From: Trametopsis cervina
Lineage: Eukaryota; Basidiomycota; Agaricomycetes; Polyporales; Irpicaceae
Reading direction: 5' to 3'
Assembly: GCA_022385755.1 (NCBI GenBank)
Contig: MU278371.1
Location: 147,123 to 211,122, forward strand
DNA length: 64,000 nucleotides
The notes below the pieces were generated by a model. That model made no database searches, was not told where the DNA came from, and worked only from the letters and a program-made list of their open reading frames with translations. Below, one piece after another: positions 24,001 to 35,200 of the stretch. The position numbers were made by a program, and so were the translations under genes. Numbering within the stretch: the first letter of the stretch is position 1; every line of letters starts with the position of its first letter.

Positions 24001-25663
24001 ATGAGTACTGGGGAAGAATATGTCCTCACAAGCGCTGTCCCTCTTACGATTGGCCTCGTCCAACAGCGCAAGACAACTTCATCTGCATTGAGCGTGCTGC
24101 TGGTACTCATGTTAGTCCTTCTTATCGACTCATTGAGCATGCTCTAACTCACCATTATCTCTAGACAAAAGCTTGGACCACGTATCATTCCATTCTTCAA
24201 AGATATCGTCAAAGAATGTGTTGGTGTCCTGGGCGAGAGTGGCTCCCAGGCATATGCAGACTCCATCGATGTTCTTCATGCGCTTCTTAACTCGATACCC
24301 AGCTTCTGGAGTAGTGGTGACTTCTTGTTGGTCGTTGAGCTTTATCTAAAGCAGGATGGTTCCGAGGAACAACAGCGCCAAACGCGGTTATCGAGTTTCG
24401 TTAAGAATCTGACAAAGCGCGCTCCCTCAAAAGTCCTCTTACCTACGCTGTGCGACCTCTGGACTCGCCTTAGCACGACTCAGGTGCGTGAGACACTACT
24501 CTTCGACGGGGGTCATTGCTGACGACTCATGCAGCCTGGGGCACAGCAGCTTCGTGCTTATCTCTTCGTGCTGCGGAGAACCATCCAGCACACAGATCGG
24601 GCTGTAATTCCCGAACATCTGCGTAATTTGTTCAAGACTTTCCTTGAGATCTTCAGCCTCTGCGCATCGAGCGCAGACATACGAGAGGCAGTGCGTACAT
24701 GTCTCTTCCTCGCGTGAATGGTACCTGATAGCATCTGCAGATGGAAAGTGACGCCATTTCCACTTTTGTAGAGATGGTCGTCAAGATGAATGAGCCCACT
24801 TTCAAACCGCTATTCCGCAAATTATTTGATTGGGCTTTCACCGCTGCGGGTAAGCTCTGTCGAAGCAGAATAGCCGATGGATCGCTCTGACCGTTAACAT
24901 AGATACAACAGCGGCCCGTAAAGTCGGGTTGCTCCATCTTTATGTCGCGTTGCTAGATTACTTCAAGGTAGGTGTCGATCATCAAACGACTCAAATACTC
25001 TTGGCTCACTCTCCCTGCTGCGTAGTCGTTAATGACACCGTACATGACCTTCCTGCTGCAACCTCTCGTCGACATACTGCGCGGGTTTAGAGAGTCTATC
25101 GACGATACTGCGCTCTGGTCCGCAGCGATCCAGACCCTGACAAGTTCATGCATCAACGATGAAGGAGGTAGGTGTTCTATCTTTCACTTAGTTAATGCCC
25201 TATGTCTGATGCTGCTGCAGCTTTCTGGCGTGAGGATAAGCTGTCCCAGTGTCTCGCCCCTGTCGTCACGCAGATTCCCGTCTCTTTGACCGTTAATTCA
25301 ACAGAGCCACGGGATGCGCTGCGGGACTGCCTCGTGGCGCTCGCAGAACTGATCGGTGACTCATCTGCTCTGAAGTCTTTCAACCTGGGTATTCTCATGC
25401 ATACGCGATCGGAGGATGCTCGCGTGCGCATCTATGCTCTCAGTTGTAGCGGTGCCCTGTGGCAAGCCCACGGCGGAAAGCTGATTGGTGAGCCTCGACT
25501 AAGTAGAGTAAGAATTTTGCTCACGCAATCCTCTGCAGGTTTCGCCCCTGAGACCGCGACTTTCATCGCGGAATGCTGTGAAGACGATAACGACAGCGTG
25601 GTTCGCGAAGCCCATCGCTTGAAAAACGCCGTTGAGAGTGTGGCAGGGCGTATAGATGTTTGA
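18009..25663 (+). CDS. UTP10: U3 snoRNP protein Utp10 (HEATR1 family)
   Basis: A very long gene with many short introns, encoding roughly 2,000 residues. The N-terminus ([20 protein letters not shown], then [20 protein letters not shown] and [20 protein letters not shown]) matches the Utp10/HEATR1 start, in which the SYLF-ADQ-D segment is typical. The rest is helical HEAT-type repeat, with the BP28CT region toward the C-terminus ([20 protein letters not shown] near 25000). It ends [11 protein letters not shown]. Utp10 is part of the t-Utp/UtpA complex of the small-subunit processome in the nucleolus, needed for pre-rRNA transcription and early 18S processing. Exons are visible as frame-open segments separated by gt-ag introns of 50-60 bp; I saw no break. 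RPA49 in the same window also serves rRNA synthesis, but the two are not adjacent. Confidence 0.9.
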
Positions 25664-26514
25664 TACTATCTGTGGTCTTCTGTTCTTCGATAATAATGTA
25701 CGTATCGTTTCCATGACCTAATATTCATATTCGGCCATATCCATAGAATATATGATATTTTTTGCATGGTGCAAAAAACGGGTCGGGGAAGAATAGGCGG
25801 GTGAAGCCCTATTAGCCCTTTGCTCTGGTCACACAAGAATGTTTGCTGGGTTGAAGTTTTCAGCACATTGCATGTTGTGCTACACAAGGTCTACAGGATT
25901 AAGTATTGCGCTGGACAATTACGATGAGAGGGTCCTGCGCCTGAGGATCTCGTATATGGAGCAGTGGGAATGTACTTATGTAAACGCGGCCTTCCTTCGG
26001 CTCTCTGACTCATAGCAAAGTGACTCGAAAAACTGTTCATTTGTCGTTTTGTGCATACTACTGATTATACTGGGCGGCATGAGATTTCAGTTTGCTTGCT
26101 ATCGTTCTACAGGATAGACGGGGCACGTCGTGTTCTTCCGTATCCGCCATCGGAGCTCACAAAAGAACGAGATGCTTGGGTTTTCTGATACGAAAGGTAC
26201 CAGCAACCGTCAATCACGACATGTACTGGTTTCACGTCAAACGTAGTTTGACTGCGTCTGGTTTGCTTCTGCATGTGTGGCCACAAAGACCATGAACACT
26301 AAGCTGCGCAATACGCAGCTCTTTGTGGATGCACAGCCCGGACCCGACAACAAAGGTCTCAGACGCTAGATCCATCGCTGCGGTGCCGGGGCCGGCGTGA
26401 TTCGTCAGTGGCCGTTGAAGCTTCAATTGGGCTCCTCTATTCGTACATATATTCTTGTCCAACCAGGCTTGCCACATTACTCCATCGTCCTCAGGGACCC
26501 ATCCCCTCGTTGTC
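25664..26514. promoter_or_regulatory. Intergenic region upstream of second Zn2Cys6 gene
   Basis: About 850 bp contain the UTP10 terminator region and the promoter of the next gene. Minor open frames here show no domain. No repeat or RNA gene recognised. Confidence 0.4.
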
Positions 26515-29500
26515 ATGTCCTCTGAAGAGGAAAGCGACCCTACTCTCGCCCAAGGGCGCAAGAAAAAGAGACGAATGAGGGCATGCGACATGTGTAGACG
26601 CAGGAAAGGTCAGATTATATCCTGTCAGAATTAATGGCATGTGCTGATGTATAAGTTCCATAGTGCGTTGTAAGTCAATCCCACATATTCGTCAAGTTTA
26701 GTCGAGACGTACCTGACTATTCCTGACTTGGCCAGGTGACGGAGGCCAGATGCCAAACGGCGTCTGTACGAATTGCATCACATTCAAGTATAAATGTACC
26801 TACGTTCAATCTGCACCGGTGAGGGGACCGCATATGCTGTATTGGCACATTGACCCATGCGTATGATATAGAAACGGTTACCGGACTCTGGGTAAGCTTA
26901 GTTTAACAAAATTGGCATCTATTTACGTATGACTGGTGGCTAGTTACTTGGAAAGCCTGGAGACCCAGATGGCAGAGATGCGTACGCTTTTGAACAAATA
27001 CCGCCAACTTTACCCTGACGTAGAGCATTCCGACGACCCAAACTGCTCCATCTCCAGGGCGAGCCCCTTCCCGGACATCAGCACCACCCCGAGCAGCTCT
27101 TTGCCACCTACATCTACGCCCGCGCTCACTCCGGCTTCCATCCCAATGTCGCCTTCGGCAGCGGAGCTGAATGACCAGGAGCCAGAGCTTGACCCCTCGG
27201 ACGACGAGATATCAACTCGTAGATCCCTTGCACGCAATTTCGAGAACCTGGTTGTAACGCCTCAGCATGAAGATTATCTAGGCAAATCTAGCAGTATGAT
27301 GCTTTTGCAAGCTGCTCTAGAGACAAGGGAGCAGTATGTAGCGGGGGGATCAGCCGGCACCGGCGCGGAAAAGCAAGACTCGGAGACCAGCTTCGACACG
27401 GACAAGGGGAAAGCTAAGGCGACAGACTCGGACGACATGCCCCCCGGTACAAGGATATCGATGTCAGAGCGGGTCGAATTTTGGGAGGAGCACCCGGTAC
27501 GACATTTGCTACCGTCCCTACCAGATCGGCTCTAATATCGCTGGTTAGTGGGTTGTCGAATCAATGAGCGAACAATATTCCTTTGTGTTTCCACCGATGG
27601 GCTTGATTCAAGACCTCACGGAGCTCTACTTCCTCCACTACAACCTATACACCCCGCTATTGCACCGGCCTACGTTCGAGCGAAATCTAAAGGAGTCCTT
27701 ACACACACGCGACAGAGGATTCGGTGCAGTGGTACTTATGGTGTGCGCTCTCGGCTCGAGGGCCAGCGATGACCCCAGAGTGTTATTGGACGAGGCAGTT
27801 CAACACGCTGAAAGTCATCGAGGAACCTCTTTAAAGACTCAGCCGTTTCATTCTGCTGGGTGGAAGTGGTTCCGGCAAGTTCAGGCCACAAGACGAGTCA
27901 TGTCATTTATCCCGGCGAACGTCTACGATATCCAGGTGGCATACGTACGATCCCGGTTTCTCGTCACGAATGCGGTCTAAACTTACCTTGGGCGATATAG
28001 TTTGCTGCTGTCTTCTCATGGGGAACTCTGAGCTCGCAGATGTCTTGGGTTTGCGTTGGATACGGTATTCGCTTGGCACAGGTAGTCGGTGCACATAGAA
28101 AGAAATCATATTCTGCGCCACCTACCGTAGAGCAGGAGCTTCTGAAGAGAGCTTTCTGGTGCGCCTGGTCGTTTTCATTTCTTCGGCTCTGCATTTAACC
28201 ACCTGGCTAGGGCGTTGGTCTATCTGGATCGTCTGCACAGCTCCGTGCTTGGTCGCCCAAGTGCAATTCAAGACGAAGAGTATGCACTACCTTTCTCGCG
28301 TAGTTCATTACTGACATGCTTGACTTCTACTTGCAACAGTTTCGACGTCGACCTCCCTAGTACTTGTGATGACGAGTACTGGATACACCCAGATCCAGCA
28401 CAGGCTTTCAAGCAACCCGAAGGCCGGCCTTCTCAGGGCGTATTCTTCACATGTCTGCTGCGGCTCTCACAGATACACGCGTTTGCGTTGCGCACGATTG
28501 TGAGTCCGCCACCGCTCTTCGGATTTGAACATAGATTCACAGCTTGCCGCAGTACTCGATCAACAAGTCGAAAGCCTTACTGGGGCTCGTGGGACAGGAT
28601 TGGCAGCAACGCATCGTTGCGGAGATCGACTCCGCGCTTAATCGCTGGATTGATAGCATCCCCCCGCACCGTAGGTCCCTGATTGTGTCAATAGCTCCCG
28701 TCTCTGATCTGGTATTTTTGGCTCAGTTCGCTGGGATCCCCGTATGGAAAATATCGTGTTCCTCAACCAATCTGCTTGTCTCTACACCGCCTACTACACC
28801 GTGCAAATAGTCGTCCACCGTCCGTTCATCCCATCTCCACGCAAATCTTCGCCCGTATCCTTCCCGTCCCTCGCGATCTGCACGAATGCTGCCCGTTCTT
28901 GTATTCACGTTCTGGATGAGCAATGGAGACGCACAGGGAGTGGTTCTCATTTACATCAGGTCAGCCCTTCTGCTTACGTGTCTTAGTATTCACTCATGAT
29001 TGTTGAACGGGTATAGCAGTATGCGTTGTTCTCCTCCCCAATTATCTTGATGCTCAATATCTGGGGGTCGAAGAAGTCTATCACTTCTGCGGAGTCCATG
29101 AGAGAGATGCAAGACGTCCATAAAGCTATGAACATGATGAAGTCTCTGGAGCCGAGGTGAGTACATGACCCGCCTTTCTTGCCCTGTGTTTAACGCTACT
29201 TGTCGTAGATGGCCGTCCGCTGGCCGAATATGGTGTGTGTTTCTGAGGGATCTCCTGCTTGCTTCAAGTACTAAACCCAATATGAAGGGATATTCTGAGC
29301 AGTTTGTTGAACATCGGAGATCTTCCCTTACCAGAGCGTCCTCTCGGACGCCACAAACGGCCTCACAGTGGTCCAGACGAACAAACTGAACAACAACCGT
29401 CTCAAGCGCCTGAAGAGCGTCAGCTAGCAGGGTCTAAACGAGTGTATCAGTATCAACAACAGCATCAGGGCCAGCCAGCCCTGACACCACCCAACGACCC

Positions 29501-29969
29501 TCTTCCGATATACAGCCAGCAGCTTGGTAGTTTGCCGCTGCATCCATTTTCTGAGAATCAGGCTGAATCATCTAGTGGTACGGATGCGGCTTGGAACGCC
29601 ATGTACGGCGCGCCCCCTTCTGCCGTACCGACTCACTCGACTGGAGATAACTTGCTTGCGGACGATATCGCAATGCAGCCGTCCATCGACCCCTCTTTCG
29701 AAGCATTGTTCAACATGCTCACACCAGCACAGTACCAGCAATCGCAAATGAGCCCGATCGTACCCGGGGCTCTTCCTCAGCATTCGAGCGAGTTCGTTCA
29801 GACTTCTTCACTAAATGACGCCGTATGGCAGAGCCTCGGTGCAGGCCCCAGTGCGGCCCATGCATCACAGCGCGCACAGGGCGACTCCGCCTTCCCGCAC
29901 GCCGCTTCGGAAACGCTGGATAGTGATACTTTGGAGATGTGGTCTACGGCTCCCTCTGGCTTCGCGTAG
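26515..29969 (+). CDS. Zn2Cys6 fungal-specific transcription factor with six-base microexon
   Basis: Starts MSSEEESDPTLAQGRKKKRR and enters the zinc cluster at RACDMCRRRK. Exon 1 ends at 26608, a six-base exon (26664-26669) supplies the bases for VR and the first base of Cys, and exon 3 from 26736 continues DGGQMPNGVCTNCI then KYKC. This completes C-x2-C-x6-C-x9-C-x2-C-x6-C. A coiled segment (LESLETQMAEMRTLLNKY) follows. The fungal transcription factor domain begins near 27560 (FVFPPMGLIQDLTELYFLHY) and includes LLHRPTF and the HR-type RAFWCAW-like region near 28150. The C-terminus is Gln/Pro/Ser-rich and ends MWSTAPSGFA. It should bind CGG-type sites and act in the nucleus; resemblance to XlnR/Ctf1-type regulators is only general, so targets are unknown. 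Confidence 0.85.
26664..26669 (+). other. Six-base microexon inside the zinc-cluster coding region
   Basis: TGCGTT sits between an upstream intron (gtcaga from 26609 to tag at 26663) and a downstream one (gtaagt from 26670 to ccag at 26735). It is required to code K-V-R-C-D; skipping it keeps frame but deletes part of the zinc-binding cluster. Confidence 0.75.
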
Positions 29970-30364
29970 GTTACTTTCATAAAAATGAAACTTCTGTTTG
30001 TTGACCTCGGATGACCAGGTGGGAAGATTGGGGGACATACGTCACGAACTTCAACGCCCCTCCCGGAAATGTCTATGGGGATCAATCGCACCCCGGATAG
30101 CAACAGCTCAGCATCGACGGACATCCTTGCGACAGGCATCTGTATTAGAGATTATATCCCCACTCCCTCCTATACTGTGTACATCACTAGGAAGCTGCCT
30201 CGAATCTCGTTTCCCCAACTCATAGACGTATATTGTATCGGTAGCTACCAACATAATAAACGACCCACACCCACCAAATATTAGTACCCGTATACGCGAG
30301 CTTCTGTCGCACTTAGTCCACTTTAGACCAACGTTGTGATGCATTACTCAAGATTATATTCGTA
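29970..30364. other. Convergent 3' region
   Basis: About 395 bp between two converging genes. It should hold both 3' ends. No gene-like frame or repeat was recognised. Confidence 0.5.
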
Positions 30365-32556
30365 TCAATAACGTTCGTCGTATAAGCGGTGCCCTGTATG
30401 CCTCTCCCCACGCCTCGGCCCATGATAATCTATCTCGTCACAGTCAGTGAGCAGATCCAGATACCCCGAGAGCGAGAGTCAACGTACAGGTGCTCGTATC
30501 CCTCACCGGACTCATCCCAGCGGCGTTCGCAAGGTTCAGATACCCGTCCTGCCCGCGTGGGCGAGAAGGTCCAGGAGTAGCCGGCGGTGCCACGGGCCAC
30601 TTGGCGCGGCAGAACGGACACGTGACATTTCTGCCCTTCGACTTGGCCCCTGCACAACATCAAAACCCAATCACACAGCAGCGTGTCAGCGACGAACAGA
30701 CGGGTTTCAAAAGAGGAGAAAACACGTTACATTGGCCGAAACACTCGTTGTGCAGCGCGTTCCCGCATGTATCGCAGAATGCCAGCAGCGAGTCCTGCAC
30801 GCCGAACATGTCTTCATAACAGATCGGGCATTCCGTCCCTTTTTCGATCTTCCGCCTGCGTTTGCCGTCGTCTCCCGCCGCACCTGCTGGAGTCTTGCCT
30901 GTTACGCGTGCATAAGCCTCTAGGACCCTCGGGTGTGAGACGTCGTTCGGGGCCATTGGCGCACTTGCGAATATCTCCTCGAGTTCAGTCGAGAGCAGCG
31001 CCTTTTGGTACCAGACATGAGACTCAAATGGAACCTGTAGCACTGTCGCGGTTCGTTTTAGTCGGCGACGCGTGACCGAATAATTCTCCACGGACCTTTG
31101 GCAAACACGAATAACTAGATGCACGTTAGCAAAAAGTGACACTGGGAAGTTTCCAGGGACGTACGATGTGTTTGCAGTGATTTCCTTTCATCGCATCCGG
31201 ACCTGAAAGCGAGCACCTAATGTCAATACTTCGGTCACACACAAGAGTGATGCTTCATACAATTGCAGCTGGGAACCTTCTGCACGGTGACAGTGTACAC
31301 ATTCCCGGTCGAGCCGAGAACCTGGAACTCCTCCCTCAGCTCGCCTTCGCGATCAACGCGTTTTCTGTCAATCATAAAGAACCTCTGCAGCGCGACTCGC
31401 TCGAGACGTTCTTGTGTCGCCTTCGGACATCTCTTCTTCATCATAGCCATACGCTTCTCCACCACAGGTTTCGGTTGTCTGGGCGTGCGAGCTTGTGTGG
31501 GAGCTGTGTCTTTGCCTGTACCCTTACCTGCTACTTTTGGAGCTGGCATGGGTGTTGGGGGAGGTGCCTGTACAGAAGATCTGGCGGATGTCGGTGTGTT
31601 CACTGGGGCTGACATGGGTAGAGGAGGAGGAATAGAAGCAGGCACTGGGCGCTCTGGTGTAGCTTTGCCTTTGCCTTTACCAGTTTGCTTTCTTGCTGGT
31701 ACGGGAGCTGCAGAAGGAGGTGGTGCGGGAGGAGGATAAGCAGTGCGCACTGAAGTGAGAGAAGGTGAAGGCATAGGAGCAGCTCTCGAAGGCTTTTGGC
31801 TTTGAGTTGGTGGTAGCGGTTCAACGGACGTCCCTTTGCTAGACTCGATTGTGTGAATTGGGGAGGGCAAGGGGAAAGGCGCCAGTTTCCTGGACGCTTG
31901 GGATGGCTGGGATGGGCCTGGTGCAGGTTTAGTAAAGGATGATGGAACTGGCGCAGGTGTGACATAGGATGACGGCCCTGCCGTGGGAGGTTGAGTAATA
32001 GGAGGGACAAATGGTGTGGCCTGACTGGCGATAGGCTCCCTTGCCTTCCGCGGTCGCTTTGTGGCAGGTGGTCCGTCCACAAACTCGACGGTGGGCGATT
32101 TCCGCACTCGCTTTGTGGCAGGCGGTCCGTCCACAAACTCGACAGTTGGCGATTTCCGCAGTTTCTTAGAAGTACGTTTCTTCGCACCTGGGGGTGGGGA
32201 GTCCAAAAGCACGAGACTTGGCTCTTGGCGAATGGGTTTTACTGCTGGGCGCGGACGTGGGGGAGTGGTATCCAAAATAATAACGCTCGGCTCCGTATGA
32301 AGACTCTGAGCCCTTGCAGATGATGGGTGAGGGATCGGAGACACAGGCGGGGTGTCATCCAATGAAATGACACTGGGTTCTCTGTGTAGTTCAGGAGCCC
32401 GTGTGGCCTGAGGAGGAGTTGGGACAGGATAATACGCGTCCGCCGACTGCGCTGGTTCTAAAAGCACTGAATTAGAGCATAAATAAGAGAGGATGTAGGC
32501 AGTTTACGCACGAACACTCCTGTGTCCATACTCGGCCGCATTGTCATATATTCCAT
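30365..32556 (-). CDS. SWIM and RING zinc-finger protein with SUMO-interaction-like motifs
   Basis: Exon 1 starts MEYMTMRPSMDTGVF and joins the large exon at 32467. The N-terminal third has five evenly spaced hydrophobic-acidic motifs: PSVISLDDTPP, PSVIILDTTPP, PSLVLLDSPPP and two copies of SPTVEFVDGPPATKR. Next is a Pro/Ser-rich linker, then a basic segment (MAMMKKRCPKATQERLERVA). A SWIM finger follows (VPSCNC plus, after an intron, CPDAMKGNHCKHI). The C-terminal half has a RING-type finger: CPICYEDM, CDTCGNALHNECF, then VTCPFCRAKW. It ends STYYHGPRRGERHTGHRLYD and a short tail. RING proteins usually act as E3 ubiquitin ligases, and SWIM binds DNA or protein; the combined role is inferred. 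Related SWIM-RING genes are widespread in mushrooms, mammalian ZSWIM2 being a distant analogue. Confidence 0.8.
32058..32159 (-). repeat. 51-bp tandem duplication inside the SWIM-RING gene
   Basis: Two nearly identical 51-bp copies encode RKSPTVEFVDGPPATKR and RKSPTVEFVDGPPATKR again (17 residues each). The unit is in frame, so it extends the protein without breaking it. Confidence 0.8.
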
Positions 32557-33431
32557 AGGAAGTAGCAACCACTCCGTTTCTCCCTGACCCTGTCAATCCA
32601 TTAAACCAGTCGTCTGGGTTTCTTCGTTTCATATAAAGTTAGTTTGCCAACCGGACAAATTAGAACGCGGATACTATCGTGTAGAGTTCTGCTGAAGTGC
32701 TGGAAGGGCGAGACGCGACCGGGACGGGAGCAAAGAGCCACCAAGGGTCGCGTTTTAGACTAGCGGGTCATGCGGCCCGAGTGAAGCGTACCCATCTTAA
32801 GTCGCGTCTCACGACCTGCGTCGCGCGACCAGACTTTCGGGCTGAACTGGCAATTGCAGAGCAGAATATACGCAGTCACAGCGGGAGGTTTGCTGATCTA
32901 CGGCTGCTATCGATACCCTCTGAGTTCTCTGTAAACCGATTCAGTTCGTTTCATCCTAATCTGTACAGATTATTTTGATTATATATTCCCAGGTGTAGGC
33001 ATGTACATTCAAGGTTGGGCTGTCAAGGCTGTCGTTGGACAGAGCGTACCACCAGAACCCAACGGATCAGTCAAGCATGACAGGATAGGACGAACTGAAT
33101 GTCCATAGTGGTACCTACGCGATAAGTACAGCGATTGCGTGAGGCCTCACATACTATATCAACAAGAGTAGCAGTTCTATCAGGTCCGTTCGCCGGATAT
33201 GAATCAGTCGAGAATACGAAGTTTTACCTCCCGTTGTAGACTGGTACAGCTGGGTAGTATGTACAGTAATCCTAGAGACGCGTCGCTGTCAGACGTAATC
33301 ATGGCCGAATCTTATCTCTGTGATAGCCGGAAGTCGAGACTAATTCCCACCCATTATATCACTGTAATGTGCGACTCACCCGCCGCCTTGTCTCCCACAG
33401 GCCCTTTCTCCTTGCCCACCATCTCCCTCCA
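32557..33431. promoter_or_regulatory. Divergent intergenic region, SWIM-RING / membrane protein
   Basis: About 875 bp between divergent start codons. Open frames here are short and without motifs. No repeat or RNA gene recognised. Confidence 0.4.
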
Positions 33432-34650
33432 ATGTTCCCCTCCCGCGCAGTGGGTCTGCTGTCCCTTGCCTTGGCTGGCACCGCGCGCGCCGCGCTCGAG
33501 ACGGCGATTAGTGTCAACTTGGCTGGCCCGGATGTCCTGTACGATCCTCAGGAGGCATGGTTCACAGAGCTCAGCACCTCGTGCGGAACTCCCACTCGTT
33601 ACACCACCCAGGTGAACGCTTCCATCTCGTTCACATTCTCTGGTACGCCCCATTGCTCCTGACTCTCCGTCGCGTCTGGTCACTCATTCGTGCCACTGTG
33701 TAGGGAGCCGCCTGCAGATCTCCGGGATCGGCGACAAGACCTCGGGCAAAGTCGCGCTCTTGGTCGACAACCTGGAAGCCCACGTATACGACCTGTACTC
33801 GACAAGTGTTACGTGCGAGATGATTGCCGACTACTATTTCTCAGAAGGCGAACACAACGCCACCCTCATGCTCCTAGGCCGAAGCGATAACGTGAACGCG
33901 TCACACACGGGTTTTCCGTTGTTCTATCTCACCGAGCTCGTGTATGCCGCGTTTTTGTTCCCGCACGCGACCCTCTTCTGACGATCGATATGCTTCGAAT
34001 ACAGTTACTTCGCACCCGCCGCCGATGAACCGACCAATTTCCCTCCCTCTGCAACATCCACTCCCAGTTCTGGCTCTCTCGAGACCTCTCCTTCATCATC
34101 CAGCCACAAGGGCGCAATTGCAGGAGCCGTCGTTGGCGGTGTATTCTTGATAGGTCTCCTGCTCGGTCTCATCTTCTTCATCCGCAAACGCAAGGCTCCG
34201 TGGCAAAGTGGTGGCAGAGGTACACGTCTTCTTCTATCACACGGTGCTGCGGCGTGCTTAGTACTTACGTCCCATTGACTCCTAGGTCGTCATACATTCG
34301 ACCCCACGAACCCCAAGAGCACAGTGTACATTACAGAGCTTACGCCCCGCTCGCCTCGCGGCACTGATTTTGGGGAGCCCACCAAATTTCCCTCGTCTTA
34401 CGCGCGCATGGAAGATGACGAAATTGACGTCAAGTCCGCGAACCCCTTCGAGGATCCAGGTGTGTCTCGCACGTTGCTGACGGGAACCACACCACCTGCT
34501 CACACATATCCGCGTCACACAGACATTCAGAGTACCAGTAACAACAACCTTTCCGTGCCGACCGTTGCATACTCGAGAGGCAAGGATGCCAGTGGTGGTC
34601 TCAGAAGTAGGAGCAGAAGCCCAGCCCCGAGGCGCGACGACAGCGCTTAA
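33432..34650 (+). CDS. Single-pass plasma-membrane-type protein with signal peptide
   Basis: The N-terminus (MFPSRAVGLLSLALAGTARA) is a classic signal peptide. The ectodomain follows in several exons: LETAISVNLAGPDVLYDPQE, then RLQISGIGDKTSGKVALLVD and SEGEHNATLMLLGRSDNV, with Asn-x-Ser/Thr sites. A Ser/Thr/Pro-rich stalk (SSGSLETSPSSSSH) leads to a membrane span GAIAGAVVGGVFLIGLLLGL and the stop-transfer FFIRKRKA. The cytosolic tail is Pro/Ser-rich and ends RSRSPAPRRDDSA. The layout (secreted beta-sandwich-like ectodomain, GAIAGAVVGG-type span, polar tail) is common in mushrooms and recalls Mid2/Wsc-type sensors, but no WSC Cys pattern is present. Function unknown; a cell-surface sensor or adhesin is an inference. 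Confidence 0.75.
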
Positions 34651-35200
34651 GGGGGTGTTGGTTTCGACTGCGAAAGATGTAAATGATAGGTGGTCCACTT
34701 TCGTAGGCTCGTTAGCGACCGCCAGAGTCGTAGTGGTCCACTGCGACGAGATTTACACCAAGAGTTTCTCAGAGGGTTCTGTTGTTTTCTGCCTCCTGTT
34801 TTTGCTTGTTGTATCATTATTGTACCACGACCCTCATGAACCTCCCCTACACTTCACATTCAAGACTCTGTTCTCTCCCATTGCTTTCTCATGTCCCGGA
34901 TGTACATCACATAGTGTTCCACTTCTCAACACGGACGCGTACTTTGACACACTTGTCTTTGCAATGCCATTCCGTAAGCAGAGGCCGCCACAGGGAAGCA
35001 CGCACCTGTCATGACGAACATACGTACAGTATCTGAATACGATCCCACGAAGTCGACCTTATCACCGTACTGTCGTCGTCGTCAATCATATTCTGCAGAT
35101 CGTACTCAATTCGAAGCTACTGTACAAAGGTTACGATACGGATCATGTACGTTATGATCCTGCATTGTACGGTCTGCGCTCGCCGCATACTGACAGATGC
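34651..35200. other. Convergent 3' region
   Basis: About 550 bp between the converging membrane-protein and beta-galactosidase genes. No coding frame of substance or repeat was recognised. Confidence 0.4.

Noticed and set aside
31600..32187. Reverse 195-residue Leu/Pro-rich frame
   Set aside because: It is an alternative-frame shadow of the low-complexity linker of the SWIM-RING gene.
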